Under the pieces are notes generated by a model, which was given only the letters and a program-made list of their open reading frames with translations, did not search any database and was not told the origin of the DNA. 64,000 nt of DNA. Origin: Rubrobacter calidifluminis. GTDB lineage: Bacteria > Actinomycetota > Rubrobacteria > Rubrobacterales > Rubrobacteraceae. The stretch lies in assembly GCF_028617075.1 (NCBI RefSeq), contig NZ_JAQKGV010000003.1, positions 124,001 to 188,000 on the forward strand. Reading direction: 5' to 3'. Each line of letters begins with the position of its first letter. Within the stretch, counting starts at the first letter, position 1. The position numbers and the translations under genes are program-made. Of the stretch, positions 9,400 to 19,325 are shown one piece after another.

Positions 9400-10021
9400 C
9401 CTGAAAGACAGGGTGGTGGCGGTGCTCGGAGCCCAGGACGAGCCAGGAACGTCCGTGGCCCTGGCATTGGCCAGGGAAGGCGCGGTCCTGGTCCTCGGCG
9501 GGCAGGACCGCCACCGCCTCGAAGCCTTGCAAAGAGAGGTCGAGGCCCACGACGGACAGGCGGCGGTCGTGGGTGTGCATCCGGCCAAGCGTCACCATCC
9601 GTCACGTCTCGTAGAGACGGCCACAGACGCCTTCGGGGGCCTCGACGCGCTGGTCTTCGCCGTCGAGGCCAGAGCATCCTCGCTCTCCTCTGGAGATCTC
9701 GACTCCTGGGAACGGGCGCTGGAGGCGGGCCTGAAGGGCTTTCTGTACGCGATCTCAGCGGCCATACCTGCGATGCGTAAAAGAGGTGGCCGTATCGTAT
9801 CCCTGAACAAAGCAGCACCCGATCCGATAACTGCCGCATCTCAGGAGGCACGCGGAGTAATTCTGAGAGAGCTGGCCCGGGAGCTATCCCCGGAAGGGAT
9901 TAAAACCGGGGAGATCACAGTCGAAGAGGGAGCGGCCTCCGAAGAGGTTGTAAGGGAGGTCATCTCTCTCCTGACCGATGAGAAGAGAGGGTTCTCAATC
10001 CGCCCGACGGGACAGGGATGA
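9371..10021 (+). CDS. SDR-fold protein lacking catalytic residues, last gene of nar operon
   Basis: 216 residues with a Rossmann pattern of short-chain dehydrogenases (VVAVLGAQDEPG, ALALAREGAVLVLGG, GGLDALVFAVEA, GRIVSLNKAA). The glycine-rich cofactor motif is altered (GAQDEPG instead of GxxxGxG). The catalytic Ser region reads SLNKAA, and the YxxxK pair is absent where ITAASQEARGVILREL stands. It is therefore probably not an active oxidoreductase. The start overlaps narI, so it is produced with the nitrate reductase. A non-catalytic or assembly role is inferred only. Confidence 0.7.
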   Translation: MLRTGRSLSNLKDRVVAVLGAQDEPGTSVALALAREGAVLVLGGQDRHRLEALQREVEAHDGQAAVVGVHPAKRHHPSRLVETATDAFGGLDALVFAVEARASSLSSGDLDSWERALEAGLKGFLYAISAAIPAMRKRGGRIVSLNKAAPDPITAASQEARGVILRELARELSPEGIKTGEITVEEGAASEEVVREVISLLTDEKRGFSIRPTGQG

Positions 10022-10132
10022 TCGGCTTGCCGAACAGATACCCCAGACCCTTCAAAATCCCGTGCGCCCGGTGAAGAGGTGGATAACGCCGATAGAAATT
10101 CCTCCCTCAGTTTGTTACACTCTCCGCTGCGC

Positions 10133-10206
<74 letters not shown>

Positions 10207-10217
10207 CCGACCAGCGA

Positions 10218-10290
10218 GGCGGGATAGCTCAGTCGGTAGAGCACGTGACTGAAAATCACGGTGTCCCCGGTTCGATTCCGGGTCCCGCCA
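10218..10290 (+). tRNA. tRNA-Phe (GAA)
   Basis: Acceptor GGCGGGA/TCCCGCC, anticodon loop CTGAAAA (GAA), T-loop GGTTCGATTCC. No CCA encoded. It is 11 bases after tRNA-Asp, likely co-transcribed. Confidence 0.97.
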
Positions 10291-10324
10291 CTTACAAAAT
10301 TCCTGCAGATAACGGGAAAGCAAG

Positions 10325-10354
10325 AAGGCCCCGGCGAATCGCCGGGGCCTTTTG
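10325..10354 (+). terminator. Rho-independent terminator after tRNA-Asp/Phe
   Basis: Twelve-base perfect stem (AAGGCCCCGGCG paired with CGCCGGGGCCTT) with a three-base loop and a short T run. It ends the plus-strand tRNA transcript. Confidence 0.9.
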
Positions 10355-10384
10355 ACAGTTGCCGAAACCAGGGGTTGCCGGCGT

Positions 10385-10552
10385 CTATCCGAGAACCTCC
10401 TCCATAGCATCCGCCAGGCCGCCTCCCATTCCGGAGAGAACGTTGGCTGCAGATATCCAGGTTACGGCGATGGTAGCGTGCCCCAGAAGCTCCTGAACAA
10501 AACTTCGGGTGCTGCCATTTGAGAGCAGCATAATGAAGGCAAATCCACTCGG
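10385..10552 (-). pseudogene. Tyrosine recombinase (phage integrase) C-terminal relic
   Basis: The minus strand encodes MLLSNG, then FVQELLGHATIAVT, then NVLSGMGGGLADAMEEVLG and a stop at 10385. This matches the C-terminal end of phage-type integrases (LLSNGxxxxxVQExLGHxxIxxTxDTYSHVLPGM). The block that should read DTYSHV is replaced by ISAANV, so the tyrosine nucleophile is lost, and no upstream catalytic domain is present. The fragment lies within a tRNA cluster, a usual attachment site for such elements. It is less G+C-rich than its neighbours. Upstream bases 10553-10634 hold nothing recognisable. Confidence 0.7.
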
Positions 10553-10634
10553 GTTGCAGCAGAGAGGCCTCGGAAATGCGGCCGAGATCTCTCTTTGCAT
10601 CTGCAGAACACCGCCGTTTGCAGGGAGTTTAGAG

Positions 10635-10706
10635 TGGGCGATGGTGGGTTCGAACCACCGACCTCCTCCTTGTAAGGGAGGCGCTCTACCCCTGAGCTAA
10701 TCGCCC
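10635..10706 (-). tRNA. tRNA-Val (TAC)
   Basis: Acceptor GGGCGAT/ATCGCCC, anticodon loop CTTACAA (TAC), T-loop GGTTCGAACCC. No encoded CCA. Last of a Lys-Glu-Val series on the minus strand. Confidence 0.96.
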
Positions 10707-10771
10707 CGCGAATAGACTACCAGACGGTCAATCATCGAACAATCGACGGTGCGGCGTCACCCGCCGCACCA

Positions 10772-10844
10772 TGCCCCCAACGGGATTCGAACCCGTGCCG
10801 CCGCCTTGAAAGGGCGGAATCCTAGGCCGCTAGACGATGGGGGC
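10772..10844 (-). tRNA. tRNA-Glu (TTC)
   Basis: Acceptor GCCCCCA/TGGGGGC, anticodon loop CTTTCAA (TTC), T-loop GGTTCGAATCC. Three bases after tRNA-Lys. No encoded CCA. Confidence 0.97.
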
Positions 10845-10847
10845 CCG

Positions 10848-10919
10848 TGAGCCAGGTAGGAATCGAACCTACGACACGAGGATTAAAAGTCCCCTGCTCT
10901 ACCACTGAGCTACTGGCCC
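10848..10919 (-). tRNA. tRNA-Lys (TTT)
   Basis: Acceptor GGGCCAG/CTGGCTC, anticodon loop CTTTTAA (TTT), T-loop GGTTCGATTCC. It lies 26 bases beyond the purH stop, on the same strand. Confidence 0.97.
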
Positions 10920-10945
10920 ACCCGAAAGTTTAACAAACAACGGCC

Positions 10946-12484
10946 CTAGTGCAGGAAATGTCTCCTTCCGGTGAAGATCATGGCGACACCGCGGCGCTCG
11001 GCGGCCTCCACGACCTCGGGATCGCGCTTCGATCCCCCTGGCTGGATGACGGCCGATACGCCGGCTTCGGCCAGGACTTCGAGCCCGTCCGGGAACGGGA
11101 AGAAAGCGTCGCTCGCGGCGGCGGCCCCCGTGGCGCGGTCCCCCGCCTTGCGCACGGCTATCTCCGCAGCCTCGACCCGGCTCATCTGCCCGGCCCCCAC
11201 CCCGACCGTCGCACCGTCCTTCGCCAGGACGATGGCGTTGCTCTTGACCTGCCGCGCCACCCGCCAGGCGAAGAGCAGATCCCGCATCTGTCCTGCGGTG
11301 GGGGCTTTTCTGGTGGCCGTCCGGTACTCGTCGGGGGGCTCCACCACGTCGGCCTGCTGCTGCAGCATGCCACCGCTGACGTACTTCGCGGAGAGAGGCG
11401 AGCGGGGGGGTGGGGTTCCTTCGAGCAGGATCATGTTGGGCTTGCCGGAGAATATCCGCCTGGCCTCGTCGGAGAAGCCGGGAGCAACGAGGATCTCGGT
11501 GAAGACACCCGAGATCTCCTCGGCCAGCTCCCCGTCGACCTCCTCCCCGAGGGCGACGATCCCGCCGAAGGCGGAGGTGGGGTCCGAGGCGAGCGCCCTG
11601 CGGTACGCCTCCACCGGGCTGGCGGCGACCGCCGCCCCGCAGGGGTTGGCGTGCTTGACGATCACGGCCGCGCTCTCGTCCGGGAATCCACCCATGAGGT
11701 CAGCGAGCAGCGTCCTCGCCGCGTCGAGGTCGTAGAGGTTGTTGAACGAGATCTCCTTGCCCTGAAGCTGCTCGAGGTCGGAGAGCAGGTGCCGCTCCCC
11801 GATGCGGGCGTAGAAGGCAGCCTCCTGGTGCGGGTTCTCCCCGTAGCGCAGCGGCATCACCCTGCGGTAGCCCTCGACCAGAACCTCCGGGAACGCCTCC
11901 CCCCGCCCGAGCCAGCCCGCGATGGCCGCGTCGTAGAGTGCGGTGCGGCGGAACGCGGCGAGCGCCAGGCGCCTGCGCGTCTCGCGCGAGACGCCTCCAT
12001 TCCTGAGCTCTGAGAGAACCTCCGCGTAGTGCTCCGGTCCGGGCACCACGACGACCGACTCGAAGTTCTTCGCCGCCGCCCGTAGCATCGCCGGTCCCCC
12101 GATGTCTATCTGCTCGATGGCCTCGGGCTCCGAAGCCCCGCCGCCGACGGTCCTCTCGAACGGGTAGAGGTCGATGCAGACGAGGTCCACCGGCTCTATG
12201 CCGAGCCCGGAGATCTCACGCAGGTGCTCCGGGTCTCTGCGGTCGGCCAGGATGCCGCCGTGGATCTTCGGGTGCAGCGTCTTCACCCTGCCGCCGAGGA
12301 TCTCGGGCTCCCCGGTCACCTCCGAGACGGAGACGACCTCGACGCCCGACGCCTTGAGATGGCGCGCCGTCCCCCCGGTCGAGACGATCTCGAAGTTTAG
12401 CTCCACGAGCCCACGGGCGAACCCCACGAGCCCGCTCTTGTCCGAGACGGAGATCAGAGCCCTCTTCCTGCCCCCATCGCTCAT
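10946..12484 (-). CDS. purH: Bifunctional AICAR formyltransferase / IMP cyclohydrolase
   Basis: 512 residues, full length. It carries the last two steps to IMP. The N-terminal cyclohydrolase half starts RALISVSDKSGLVGFARGL and holds STGGTA and VKTLHPKIHGGIL. The C-terminal transformylase half carries the KHANPCGAA motif and ends with the usual GGSKRDPEVVEAAERRGVAMIFTG stretch in shortened form (IQPGGSKRDPEV). Its start overlaps the purN stop by four bases (ATGA). Last gene of the purine operon. Confidence 0.98.
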   Translation of the reverse strand: MSDGGRKRALISVSDKSGLVGFARGLVELNFEIVSTGGTARHLKASGVEVVSVSEVTGEPEILGGRVKTLHPKIHGGILADRRDPEHLREISGLGIEPVDLVCIDLYPFERTVGGGASEPEAIEQIDIGGPAMLRAAAKNFESVVVVPGPEHYAEVLSELRNGGVSRETRRRLALAAFRRTALYDAAIAGWLGRGEAFPEVLVEGYRRVMPLRYGENPHQEAAFYARIGERHLLSDLEQLQGKEISFNNLYDLDAARTLLADLMGGFPDESAAVIVKHANPCGAAVAASPVEAYRRALASDPTSAFGGIVALGEEVDGELAEEISGVFTEILVAPGFSDEARRIFSGKPNMILLEGTPPPRSPLSAKYVSGGMLQQQADVVEPPDEYRTATRKAPTAGQMRDLLFAWRVARQVKSNAIVLAKDGATVGVGAGQMSRVEAAEIAVRKAGDRATGAAAASDAFFPFPDGLEVLAEAGVSAVIQPGGSKRDPEVVEAAERRGVAMIFTGRRHFLH

Positions 12485-13062
12485 ACCTTCACCCTCCCCC
12501 AGAAGTAGTCCGCGACCGCCCCGACGAGCAGCCGGTGCTCGACCGGGTGCAGCCGCTCGAGCAGCGTCTCCTCGGTGTCGCCGGGCAGGATCGGCACCCG
12601 CTCCTGAGCCAGGATCGGCCCGGCATCCACCTCCTCGACCATGAGGTGCACCGTCACCCCCGTCTCCCTCTCCCCGGCCTCGAGCGCCCGCCTCACCGCG
12701 CCCAGCCCGCGGAAACGCGGCAGCAGCGAGGGGTGCACGTTGATGATCGCCGGGAAGCGCTCCAGGAATACCGGAGAGAGTATCCTCATGTATCCGGCCC
12801 CCACCACGAGCTCCACGTCATACGCCGCGATCCTCTCGGCCAGCTCGGCGTCGTACTCTTCGCGGGTGGCGAAGCATGCCGGATCGACGTGCTCGACCGG
12901 CACCCCCGCCCTCCGGGCTCGCTCGAATGCGTAGGCATCTTTCCTGTCCCCGCCGACGACCGCGACGTGTCCCGGGTAGGCATCGAGAAGAGCCTGGAGG
13001 TTCGTCCCAGACCCGGAGACGAGCACCCCGAAGCGTGCCCCCTCGGGAAGCCGTCTACCCAA
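12481..13062 (-). CDS. purN: Phosphoribosylglycinamide formyltransferase
   Basis: 193 residues. It transfers formyl from 10-formyl-THF to GAR. Motifs: VLVSGSGTNLQALLD for phosphate binding, then GYMRILSP, NVHPSLLPRFRGL with the catalytic Asn-His, and the HLMVEEVDAGPI segment with the active-site Asp. The start is assigned to TTG at 13062, which overlaps the purM stop and is preceded by a strong GGAGGGGGG about 7 bases upstream. An extension to 13110 would lie inside purM and has no homology. Confidence 0.95.
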   Translation of the reverse strand: MGRRLPEGARFGVLVSGSGTNLQALLDAYPGHVAVVGGDRKDAYAFERARRAGVPVEHVDPACFATREEYDAELAERIAAYDVELVVGAGYMRILSPVFLERFPAIINVHPSLLPRFRGLGAVRRALEAGERETGVTVHLMVEEVDAGPILAQERVPILPGDTEETLLERLHPVEHRLLVGAVADYFWGRVKV

Positions 13063-14068
13063 ACGACACCCCCCTCCGCTCCACGACCTCCCCGATGCGC
13101 CATGCCACACACCCCGCCTCCCGCACCACGCCGACCGCCCGCTCCGCCTCCTCCGCGGGCACCACGGCGCAGAAGCCCACCCCGAGGTTGAAGACCCTGC
13201 GCATCTCGTCCTCGGGGATACCGCCTGCCCGGCGTATGAAGCCGAATACCTCCGGCTCCTCCCACGAGGAGGCTTCGAGGTGCGCCCCGAAGCCGCCGAG
13301 GGCCCGCGGCAGGTTCCCCGGGAGCCCTCCCCCCGTGATGTGCGCCATCCCGCGCACCTCGATTTTCTCCCTGAGCGCCAGGATCTCCTTCACGTAAGCC
13401 CGGTGCGGTTCCAGGTAGAGCTCGCCCAGAGGCCGGTCCAGCCCCTCCGGCACATCCGCGTAGGAGAGGCCCGCCTCCGAGACGATCTTCCGGGCGAGCG
13501 TATACCCGTTCGTGTGCAGCCCGCTCGAAGCGAGCCCGATCACCGCGTCCCCCGCCCTCACCCTCTCGCCCCGCACCAGCTCGTCCCGCTCGCAGGCGCC
13601 GACGCACACCCCCACGACCTCGAAGTCCCCCGCCCCGTAGAGCCCCGGCATCTCCGCCGTCTCCCCGCCGACGAGCGAGATCCCGAGCCTCTGGCAGGCC
13701 CCGGCGGCCCCGCAGGCGATCTCCGCGACGGCCTCGGGGTCGAGGACGCCCGTCCCCACGTAGTCCAGGAACAACAGCGGACGCGCCCCGGCGGCGAGCA
13801 CGTCGTTCGCGCAGTGGTTGACGATATCCTCCCCCAAAGAGGCGTACCGCCCCGTCTCCCTCGCGACGAGAACCTTCGTGCCCACCCCGTCTATCGTCGA
13901 GGCGAGGACGGGATCGCGATACCCGGAGAGCCCGTAGAGGCCGGCGAAACCGCCGGGGTAGGGGACGACGGAGGGGCCGTGGGTCGCCTCGACGGCCGAG
14001 CGCATCCGCGACAGGGCCTGCTCCGCGCGCTCCAGCGAGACGCCGGACTCCTCGTAGGCTCCGGACAG
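13055..14068 (-). CDS. purM: Phosphoribosylformylglycinamidine cyclo-ligase (CTG start)
   Basis: 337 residues. It closes the imidazole ring of AIR with ATP. Signature segments are STIDGVGTK, CANDVLAAGARPLLFLDY and GLASSGLHTNGYTL. Homologues begin with Met directly before an AYxxxGVDI-like stretch; here that position is CTG (codon 14068-14066) followed by SGAYEESGV. AGGAGGT at 14075-14081 sits 6 bases before the CTG. No ATG or GTG is available nearby, and the only alternative, a TTG at 14092 inside purF, has a poorly spaced ribosome site. Confidence 0.93.
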   Translation of the reverse strand: MSGAYEESGVSLERAEQALSRMRSAVEATHGPSVVPYPGGFAGLYGLSGYRDPVLASTIDGVGTKVLVARETGRYASLGEDIVNHCANDVLAAGARPLLFLDYVGTGVLDPEAVAEIACGAAGACQRLGISLVGGETAEMPGLYGAGDFEVVGVCVGACERDELVRGERVRAGDAVIGLASSGLHTNGYTLARKIVSEAGLSYADVPEGLDRPLGELYLEPHRAYVKEILALREKIEVRGMAHITGGGLPGNLPRALGGFGAHLEASSWEEPEVFGFIRRAGGIPEDEMRRVFNLGVGFCAVVPAEEAERAVGVVREAGCVAWRIGEVVERRGVSFG

Positions 14069-14072
14069 GGCG

Positions 14073-15482
14073 CTACCTCCTCTCCAGCGCAAACTTCTCC
14101 GCCGCTCCCTCGACGGGATACTCGCCGTCGAAGCAGGCCCGGCAGAGACGGCCCTTCGGGCGCCCGGTCGCCGCGACCATCCCGTCGACCGAGAGGTAGG
14201 CGAGCGAGGTCGCGCCGATCATCCGCCGGATCTCCTCGACCGAATAGCGGGCCGCGGCGAGCTGGTCCTCCGTGTCCATGTCTATCCCGTAGTAGCAGGG
14301 GCCGATCACCGGCGGCGAGGAGACGCGGAAGTGCACCTCCTTAGCCCCGGCCTCGAAGAGCATCCGGACCAGCTTGCGGCTGGTGTTACCCCGCACGATC
14401 GAGTCGTCCACCACGACGACCCGCTTACCATCGATGACCGAGGGAAGGGGGTTGAGCTTGAGGCGCAGCCCCAGCTGGCGCATCCCGTCGGTCGGCTGGA
14501 TGAAGGTCCTGCCGACGTAGCGGTTCTTGATGAGCCCCTCGGCGTACGGGATGCCGCTGCGGCGGGAGTAGCCTATGGCGGCCATGATCCCGGAGTCCGG
14601 CACCGGGATCACGACGTCGGCGTCGGCCGGGGCCTCCTCAGCGAGCCGCTCGCCCATCTTCTCGCGCGAGTCGGCGACCTCCTGGCCGCCGAAGCGGGAG
14701 TCGGGTCGGGCGAAGTAGACGTACTCGAAGACGCACAGCGCGGGGCGGGGCTGCTGCGCCCGGTGGCTGCGGAGCCCGCCGTCGTCGATCACGACGACCT
14801 CCCCCGGCTCGACCTCGCGCAGGAAACGCGCCCCGATGATGTCCAGACCACACGTCTCGCTCGAGACGGCGTACCCGCCCTCGACCTCCCCGATGCACAG
14901 GGGACGGAAGCCCTGCGGATCGCGGAAGGCGACGAGCGCATCCCGGCAGATCATCGCGACCGAGTACGCCCCCTTCAGACGGCCCATCGCGCTCCCCACC
15001 GACTCCTCGACCGGGTATCCCCTCTCCAGGAAGGCGACGACGCACGCCGCGATCAGGCTGGTATCCGAGGTGGAGTGGAACTCGAAGCCCTCACTCGCCA
15101 GCTCGTCGCGCAACGCGGCTGAGCCCACCAGGTTGCCGTTGTGCGCCACGGCGACGTTTATCTCCCCTCTCCCGTGGAACTCGGGCTGGGCGTTCTCCCA
15201 GGAGGCCGACCCGGTCGTAGAGTAGCGCACGTGCCCCAGAGAGATGTGCCCGTCCTCGAGCGCGGCGAGCTTCGCCTCGTCGAAGACCTGCGAGACGAGC
15301 CCCATCTCGCGCATCGCGGTCGTCCTCTCCCCGTCGGAGATGGCGATCCCGGCGGACTCCTGGCCCCGGTGCTGCAGGGCATACAGCCCGAAGTAGGTCT
15401 GCTGGGCGAGCTCGCCCGCGAGCGCCCGGGAGTACATCCCGAAGACCCCGCAGGCCTCCTTCGGCTTGTCTTCAAGGCTCAA
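14073..15482 (-). CDS. purF: Amidophosphoribosyltransferase
   Basis: 469 residues. It is the committed step from PRPP to phosphoribosylamine. An 11-residue propeptide precedes Cys11, the glutaminase nucleophile (EACGVFGMY). The PRPP loop VVVVDDSIVRGNTS is intact. Cysteines in ALCVFEY, GPCYYGID and CRACFDG match the Bacillus-type [4Fe-4S] ligands, so this is the oxygen-sensitive class. A 54-base gap separates it from purL, the longest in the operon. Confidence 0.97.
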   Translation of the reverse strand: MSLEDKPKEACGVFGMYSRALAGELAQQTYFGLYALQHRGQESAGIAISDGERTTAMREMGLVSQVFDEAKLAALEDGHISLGHVRYSTTGSASWENAQPEFHGRGEINVAVAHNGNLVGSAALRDELASEGFEFHSTSDTSLIAACVVAFLERGYPVEESVGSAMGRLKGAYSVAMICRDALVAFRDPQGFRPLCIGEVEGGYAVSSETCGLDIIGARFLREVEPGEVVVIDDGGLRSHRAQQPRPALCVFEYVYFARPDSRFGGQEVADSREKMGERLAEEAPADADVVIPVPDSGIMAAIGYSRRSGIPYAEGLIKNRYVGRTFIQPTDGMRQLGLRLKLNPLPSVIDGKRVVVVDDSIVRGNTSRKLVRMLFEAGAKEVHFRVSSPPVIGPCYYGIDMDTEDQLAAARYSVEEIRRMIGATSLAYLSVDGMVAATGRPKGRLCRACFDGEYPVEGAAEKFALERR

Positions 15483-15536
15483 AGCGGCTCACCTCGCTCC
15501 AGAGGGTGCACTGCAAAGGCTTACACACGGCTGATT

Positions 15537-17741
15537 CTAACCGCTCCTCCCGCCATCGCCGAAGAGATCCCGCCCGTAGGCCTCCTCCATCTCTTTGAGC
15601 GAGAGGTCGATCAGGGCGCCGACCCTGAAGCGCTCCCCGCCGGTGCGCCCGACCCGGCGGCAGTCGGCGCCGGCATCACCCGCGATCCGCTCGACCTCCT
15701 CCAGCCTCTCCCCGGGCAGGGCGACGAGAAACCCGGCCCCACGCTCCCCGAACAGCAGGACGTCCGGGCGGGCTCCTTCCGCCGGGTCTCCCTCGTACTC
15801 GAACCCGATCCCCCCGGCGAGCGCCATCTCGGCGAGCGCGAAGACCTCTCCTCCACCCGAGACGTCGTGGGCGGTATCGACGAGGCCGCGCTCTATGAGG
15901 CCGCGGACGAGGTCCGCGTAGCGCCTCTCCTCCGCGAGGTCGGGCTCCGGGGGAACGCCCGCGACCCGGCCGTGGATCACCTCGAGGTACTCCGAGCCGG
16001 CGAGCGAGGGCTCGACCGGCGCGCCGACCGCCAGTACGACATCCCCCTCCCGCTTGAAAGCCGGCGTTGCGTGCCGCCGCACGTCCTCCATCACCCCGAC
16101 CATCCCGACGACCGGGGTCGGGTAGATCGCACCGCGCGAGGTCTCGTTGTAGAGGCTGACGTTGCCACCCACGACCGGCGTCCCGAAGACCTCGCACGCC
16201 CGCGCCATCCCCTCGATGCAGCGGGCGAGCTGGTAGTAGGCGTCGGGCTTCTCGGGGTTGCCGAAGTTCAGGCAGTCGGTCACCGCCACGGGTCTCGCCC
16301 CGACGCACGAGAGGTTGCGGTACGCCTCGGCGACCGTGGAGGCAGCCCCACCCTCCGGGTCCAGGTAGCAGTGCCGCCCCCGACCGTCGGTCGTGAGCGC
16401 GTACCCGAGGTTGGTGCCCTTCACCCGCATCACCGCCGCGTCCGCCCCGGGCCGCACCACGGTGTCCGTCCCGACCTCGTGGTCGTACTGGCCGTAGACG
16501 CTCCTCCGCGAGCAGAGGTTCGGATGCGAGAGCATCCGGAGAAGCACCGCCCCGTAGTCCTCCGGAGGTGGGACGTCCCCGACCTCGAACCTTCGAACCT
16601 CCTCCAGGTACGCCGGTCGCACCACCTCCCGCTCGTAGGCCGGGGCGTCGGCGAGGTAGGAGGCGGGTACCGAAGCGGCAACCTCCCCGCCGGAGATCAC
16701 GCACAGCTCCCCGTGTCCCGCGACGCGTCCTATCGGGGCGGCGACGAGCCCGTAGCGCCCTGCGATCCCGATCACCCGCTCCACCTTCTCCGGCTCGACG
16801 ACCGCGAGCATCCGCTCCTGCGACTCGGAGAGCATTATCTCGTGGGGCTCCATCCCCTCCTCGCGCAGCGGCACCTCGTCCACGTCCACCTCGACGCCGA
16901 CGCCGCCCCTGGCGGCCATCTCGGAAGCGCTCGACGTGATCCCGGCCGCCCCCATGTCCTGCAACGCGACGAGCAAACCCCCGCGCACCAGCTCGAGACA
17001 GCACTCGATGAGCATCTTCCCGCAGAACGGGTCGCCGACCTGCACGTTGGAGCGCCGCATCTCGGAGTCCGAGGAAAGCTCGTCGGAGGCGAAGGTCGCC
17101 CCGTGGATGCCGTCCCTGCCGGTCTTAGACCCGATGAGGACGAGCACGTTCCCCTCCCCCGAGGCCCTCGCGCTCATGATCCCGTCCGTGCGCACGAGCC
17201 CGGCGCACATCACGTTCACGAGCGGGTTGCCGGAGTAAGCCGGGGAGAAGGCGAGCTCGCCCCCCACCGTCGGGACGCCGATCGCGTTCCCGTAGCCACC
17301 CACGCCGCGCACCACCTCCCCGAAGAGGTAGCGGCTGCGCTCCTCCCCCGGCGGTCCGAAGCGCAGCGAGTCGAGCAGCGCCACCGGCCGGGCGCCGAGG
17401 GCGAGGATGTCCCGGATGATCCCGCCGACCCCCGTCGCCGCCCCCTCGTAGGGCTCGACGGCGGAAGGGTGGTTGTGGCTCTCTATCTTGAACGCGAGCG
17501 CCCAGCCCTCGCCGAGCTCGACGACCCCCGCGTTCTCCCCCGGCCCCTGCAGCACCCGCTCCCCGCCGGTCGGCAGCCGCCGCAGGAGCGGTCGGGAGTT
17601 CTTGTAGCCGCAGTGCTCGCTCCACATCACGCTGAAGAGCGAGAGCTCGAGGAAGTTCGGCTCCCGACCGAGGAGGCCGACGATGCGCCCGTACTCGGCG
17701 TCGGAGAGCCCGAGCGTGGCGTGGGTCTTCTCCGCGCTCAA
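15537..17741 (-). CDS. purL: FGAM synthase large subunit
   Basis: 734 residues, the length of the small-form PurL that works with separate PurS and PurQ. It converts FGAR to FGAM using ATP and ammonia from PurQ. Motifs include [25 protein letters not shown], a GPxxNAG-like stretch, and [12 protein letters not shown]. Start chosen as TTG at 17741, overlapping the purQ stop (TTGA), giving the family N-terminus [21 protein letters not shown] longer frame to 18017 runs through purQ and is not homologous. Confidence 0.96.
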   Translation of the reverse strand: MSAEKTHATLGLSDAEYGRIVGLLGREPNFLELSLFSVMWSEHCGYKNSRPLLRRLPTGGERVLQGPGENAGVVELGEGWALAFKIESHNHPSAVEPYEGAATGVGGIIRDILALGARPVALLDSLRFGPPGEERSRYLFGEVVRGVGGYGNAIGVPTVGGELAFSPAYSGNPLVNVMCAGLVRTDGIMSARASGEGNVLVLIGSKTGRDGIHGATFASDELSSDSEMRRSNVQVGDPFCGKMLIECCLELVRGGLLVALQDMGAAGITSSASEMAARGGVGVEVDVDEVPLREEGMEPHEIMLSESQERMLAVVEPEKVERVIGIAGRYGLVAAPIGRVAGHGELCVISGGEVAASVPASYLADAPAYEREVVRPAYLEEVRRFEVGDVPPPEDYGAVLLRMLSHPNLCSRRSVYGQYDHEVGTDTVVRPGADAAVMRVKGTNLGYALTTDGRGRHCYLDPEGGAASTVAEAYRNLSCVGARPVAVTDCLNFGNPEKPDAYYQLARCIEGMARACEVFGTPVVGGNVSLYNETSRGAIYPTPVVGMVGVMEDVRRHATPAFKREGDVVLAVGAPVEPSLAGSEYLEVIHGRVAGVPPEPDLAEERRYADLVRGLIERGLVDTAHDVSGGGEVFALAEMALAGGIGFEYEGDPAEGARPDVLLFGERGAGFLVALPGERLEEVERIAGDAGADCRRVGRTGGERFRVGALIDLSLKEMEEAYGRDLFGDGGRSG

Positions 17742-18400
17742 AGCGCCGCCCCCACCAGCACCGAGCGCAGTATCCCGAGCCCGTCCTCCGAGCCGAGGAG
17801 AGGGTCCGAGGCCCGCTCGGGGTGCGGCATCACCCCGACAACGTTTCGCCCCTCGTTGCAGACGCCCGCGATGTCGTTGACCGAGCCGTTGGGGTTCTCC
17901 AGGTAGCGCAACACGACGCGCCCCTCTTCTTCGAGCGCATCGAGTGTCCCGCCATCGGCGAAGTAGCAGCCGTCGTTGTGGGCGACGGGGAGGACGAGCT
18001 CCTCCCCGGCCCCACACCCCGAGGTCCAGGGGGTGTCCGTCCGCTCGACGCGCACCCGCACCCGACGGCAGACGAAGCGCAAAGCAGCGTTGCGTAGCAG
18101 CGCGCCGGGCAACAGATGCGCCTCGCAGAGCACCTGGAACCCGTTGCAGACCCCGAGCACCGGACCTCCCTCGCGGGCGAAGCGCTCGACGGACTGCATG
18201 ACGGGCGCGAAGCGGGCGATCGCGCCGGGCCGCAGGTAATCTCCATAGGAGAAGCCGCCGGGCAGGATCACGGCGTCTGAGCCCTTGAGGGTTCTTTCGG
18301 CGTGCCAGAGGGCGACGGGTTCGGCCCCCACCCTCTCGACCGCGTAGAGGGCGTCGCGGTCGCAGTTGGAGCCGGGGAAGACGACGACGCCTATCCTCAC
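17738..18400 (-). CDS. purQ: FGAM synthase glutaminase subunit
   Basis: 220 residues. Class I glutaminase supplying ammonia to PurL. Starts [15 protein letters not shown]. The nucleophile Cys is in [11 protein letters not shown] and the His-Glu pair in [10 protein letters not shown]. The GTG at 18400 overlaps the purS stop (GTGA). Confidence 0.97.
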   Translation of the reverse strand: MRIGVVVFPGSNCDRDALYAVERVGAEPVALWHAERTLKGSDAVILPGGFSYGDYLRPGAIARFAPVMQSVERFAREGGPVLGVCNGFQVLCEAHLLPGALLRNAALRFVCRRVRVRVERTDTPWTSGCGAGEELVLPVAHNDGCYFADGGTLDALEEEGRVVLRYLENPNGSVNDIAGVCNEGRNVVGVMPHPERASDPLLGSEDGLGILRSVLVGAAL

Positions 18401-18620
18401 CCCTCGAGCACCTCCCACTCGTACTCCTCGATGGTCGGGTTGGCGAGCAGCCGGCGGCACATCGCCTCGACCTCGTCGGCCCGCTCGACCTCGAGCTCCA
18501 CGAGACGTCCGACGCGCACGCTCTCCACCCCCTCGAAGCCGAGCGCGGGGAGCGCGCTCTTCACCGCCTCGCCCTGCGGGTCGAGGATGCCCCGCTTCGG
18601 CCGGACCAGCACCCGCACCT

Positions 18621-18624
<4 letters not shown>
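18397..18624 (-). CDS. purS: FGAM synthase small subunit
   Basis: 75 residues. Structural subunit bridging PurL and PurQ. Typical pattern: [19 protein letters not shown], then [12 protein letters not shown] and [12 protein letters not shown] start at 18624 overlaps the purC stop (TTGA) after GAGGGG. Confidence 0.95.

Positions 18625-19317
<693 letters not shown>

Positions 19318-19325
<8 letters not shown>

Noticed and set aside
10509-10700. Plus-strand reading frame over tRNA-Val
   Set aside because: The VGSNHRPPPCKGGALPLS ending is the reverse strand of the tRNA, not a protein.
15141-17906. 921-codon plus-strand frame
   Set aside because: It is the complement of purF and purL, which have clear homology on the other strand; long antisense frames are expected at this G+C content.
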